64,000 nt of DNA from the NCBI GenBank assembly GCA_963723965.1, contig CAVRSV010000001.1:682001-746000 (forward strand). The letters are read 5' to 3'. Below, in pieces: positions 62,950 through 64,000 of the stretch. Origin of the DNA: JARRKC01 sp963723965. Its GTDB lineage: Bacteria; Acidobacteriota; UBA6911; RPQK01; JAPXNP01. The first letter of the stretch is position 1. Each line of letters opens with the position of its first letter. The notes under the pieces are model-generated. The model was not told where the DNA came from and made no database searches. It worked only from the letters and a program-made list of their open reading frames with translations. The position numbers and the translations under genes were made by a program.

Positions 62950-64000
62950 AGAAAATGGTCACCCGGTGAGCCGATGAACATGAAATTGGCGGGGATCCGC
63001 CATTTCTTGGAGAGCTCCTGGATGAGCGCCGGGCCAAAGGTCCCTTCCACGACCACCAGTTCGATATAGACCTCGGGGTAGGCCTCGTCCAGAAACGCGA
63101 GGTCCTTTTCGAGTTTCTGCGGGACATCTTTCTTGTCCTTGACGACGGTCACCACCTTGATCCGGTTGGTGTGCTCATTCTTGCGCACGTACAGCATGGC
63201 CTCATTCAAAGTCGCCAGATCATCTCCCCGCGTGAAAAAGACCATCTGCTGGGAGTTGATCTGAGCGATCTTCTTCTGAATTCCCGCAGAGACCTGGGCG
63301 GTCAGATCTCCGATGGCTTCGCTGATCGCCTTGACCATGAAGAGGAGAACCTTCATCAGGCCGATCCGTCCCAGCATGATGGCGACCACCAGAATCGTCG
63401 GGACGAGGTACTCGAGGAACACGCCAAAGTAGGCCGGATGCATGACGATGTTTCCCACCAGCCCGACCAGTGTTGCCAGGATGGCCACCCCCAGAGCCGG
63501 CCAGCCGGCCCGAGTCGGGCGAGGCAGGCGGGCGCGCTTCACCTTCAACAGAATGTTCCCACCTGCAAACAGGATCATGACGGCCAGAAAGGAGATGGTG
63601 TAGACCCCGGCCAGAGCTTCCAACTCGCCGCGGGTGATCAGGAGGATCGATACGCCCAGCAGGAAGAAGGCGATGATGATCCGATGGGAGGAGCCTCGCC
63701 GATTCGATTTGAGAAGAAACTGCGGCAGGCAGCGATCGAGAGTCATGCGCCTCACCAGGCCGGTCACCCCGACATAGGAGGTCAGGACGGCCCCACTGAG
63801 CACCAACGACGCGTCCAGCGAAATCAGCCAGGCCAGCCAGGATCCGCCCGCCACGTCCCCCATGTGCGCCAGCAGCGCTTCCTGGTGTTGGGAGACCTCG
63901 GGAATGGGAATCAGAGCCAGGGCCAGCAGGGCCATTCCCGGGTTGAAGACCGTCACCGCCAGCCACATGTTGCGAAGCGTCTTCGGGAACACTCCCTCGG
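62907..64000 (-). CDS. APC-superfamily amino acid permease, 5' part outside the window
   Basis: The visible 364 residues are the C-terminal part of an amino acid-polyamine-organocation transporter. At least six transmembrane helices (FNPGMALLALALIPIP, SLVLSGAVLTSYVGVTGLV, IIIAFFLLGVSILLI and others) are followed by a cytosolic domain of about 150 residues (MVFFTRGDDLATLNEAMLYV ... VVVEGTFGPALIQELSK) resembling a universal-stress-type fold. The frame stays open to the window edge, so the GTG at 63992 is not the start. The substrate is probably an amino acid. Confidence 0.85.
   Translation of the reverse strand, partial: EGVFPKTLRNMWLAVTVFNPGMALLALALIPIPEVSQHQEALLAHMGDVAGGSWLAWLISLDASLVLSGAVLTSYVGVTGLVRRMTLDRCLPQFLLKSNRRGSSHRIIIAFFLLGVSILLITRGELEALAGVYTISFLAVMILFAGGNILLKVKRARLPRPTRAGWPALGVAILATLVGLVGNIVMHPAYFGVFLEYLVPTILVVAIMLGRIGLMKVLLFMVKAISEAIGDLTAQVSAGIQKKIAQINSQQMVFFTRGDDLATLNEAMLYVRKNEHTNRIKVVTVVKDKKDVPQKLEKDLAFLDEAYPEVYIELVVVEGTFGPALIQELSKKWRIPANFMFIGSPGDHFLYGLAELGGVRLII

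Overview
The window is high-GC bacterial chromosome and most likely comes from an Acidobacteriota member. The reasons are a remnant of a VWFA-related protein of the type described from acidobacteria, membrane Ser/Thr kinases with WD40-like propellers, a sortilin-type BNR protein, S9 and M20 exopeptidases, and an alternative complex III (ACIII) operon. The class cannot be fixed from the sequence alone; a thermoanaerobaculum-like or holophaga-like lineage is a guess.

Layout. 1-5.8 kb holds housekeeping and hypothetical genes: the rlmH tail, a DksA-like protein that has lost its zinc ligands, comF, two hypotheticals, a CorC/CNNM membrane protein and a free-standing C-terminal half of a VWFA-type protein. 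5.8-19.7 kb is one minus-strand operon of eleven genes. It runs from an Rrf2 regulator through a diheme cytochrome c and NarG-, NarH- and NarI-like subunits into actABCDEF. Almost every junction is a stop/start overlap. The NarG-like gene carries a one-base frameshift, and the NarH-like protein has lost all four cysteines that would hold iron-sulfur cluster FS1. 19.7-20.65 kb is a tandem repeat containing two 230-bp MITE-like elements. 20.9-41.6 kb is ordinary core: a TonB receptor, ftcD, trmL, M20 peptidase, an FHA-GAF-SpoIIE phosphatase, an SPFH protein with a small ribbon-helix-helix partner, a radical SAM protein, a kinase, S9 peptidase, a GH3 hydrolase and the BNR/VPS10 protein.

41.9-56.7 kb is an accessory zone anchored on an intact tRNA-Leu(UAA). 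The 3' half of that tRNA recurs four more times downstream. Two segments, about 1.4 and 3.7 kb, have the same plan: a left tRNA end with a characteristic flank, a GGGAC/GTCCC inverted-repeat block, cargo, a toxin-antitoxin-type gene, a conserved stretch of about 125 bp, and a right tRNA end with a different flank. They look like non-autonomous integrative elements; no integrase is present. Between the last two tRNA ends lies a Ser/Thr kinase whose 5' end is repeated twice more. One broken copy precedes an asparagine synthetase and the other precedes an O-methyltransferase.

56.7-61 kb is a decaying zone with a VWFA pseudogene, an orphan YgiT, a DUF4160/DUF2442 pair, an orphan HicB and gene fragments. 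61-64 kb returns to ordinary genes: a 3-keto-disaccharide hydrolase, a methyltransferase and a truncated APC permease. The best candidates for something undescribed are the Nar-like/ACIII operon with its missing FS1 cluster, the tRNA-Leu-delimited element family, and the re-used kinase 5' ends.
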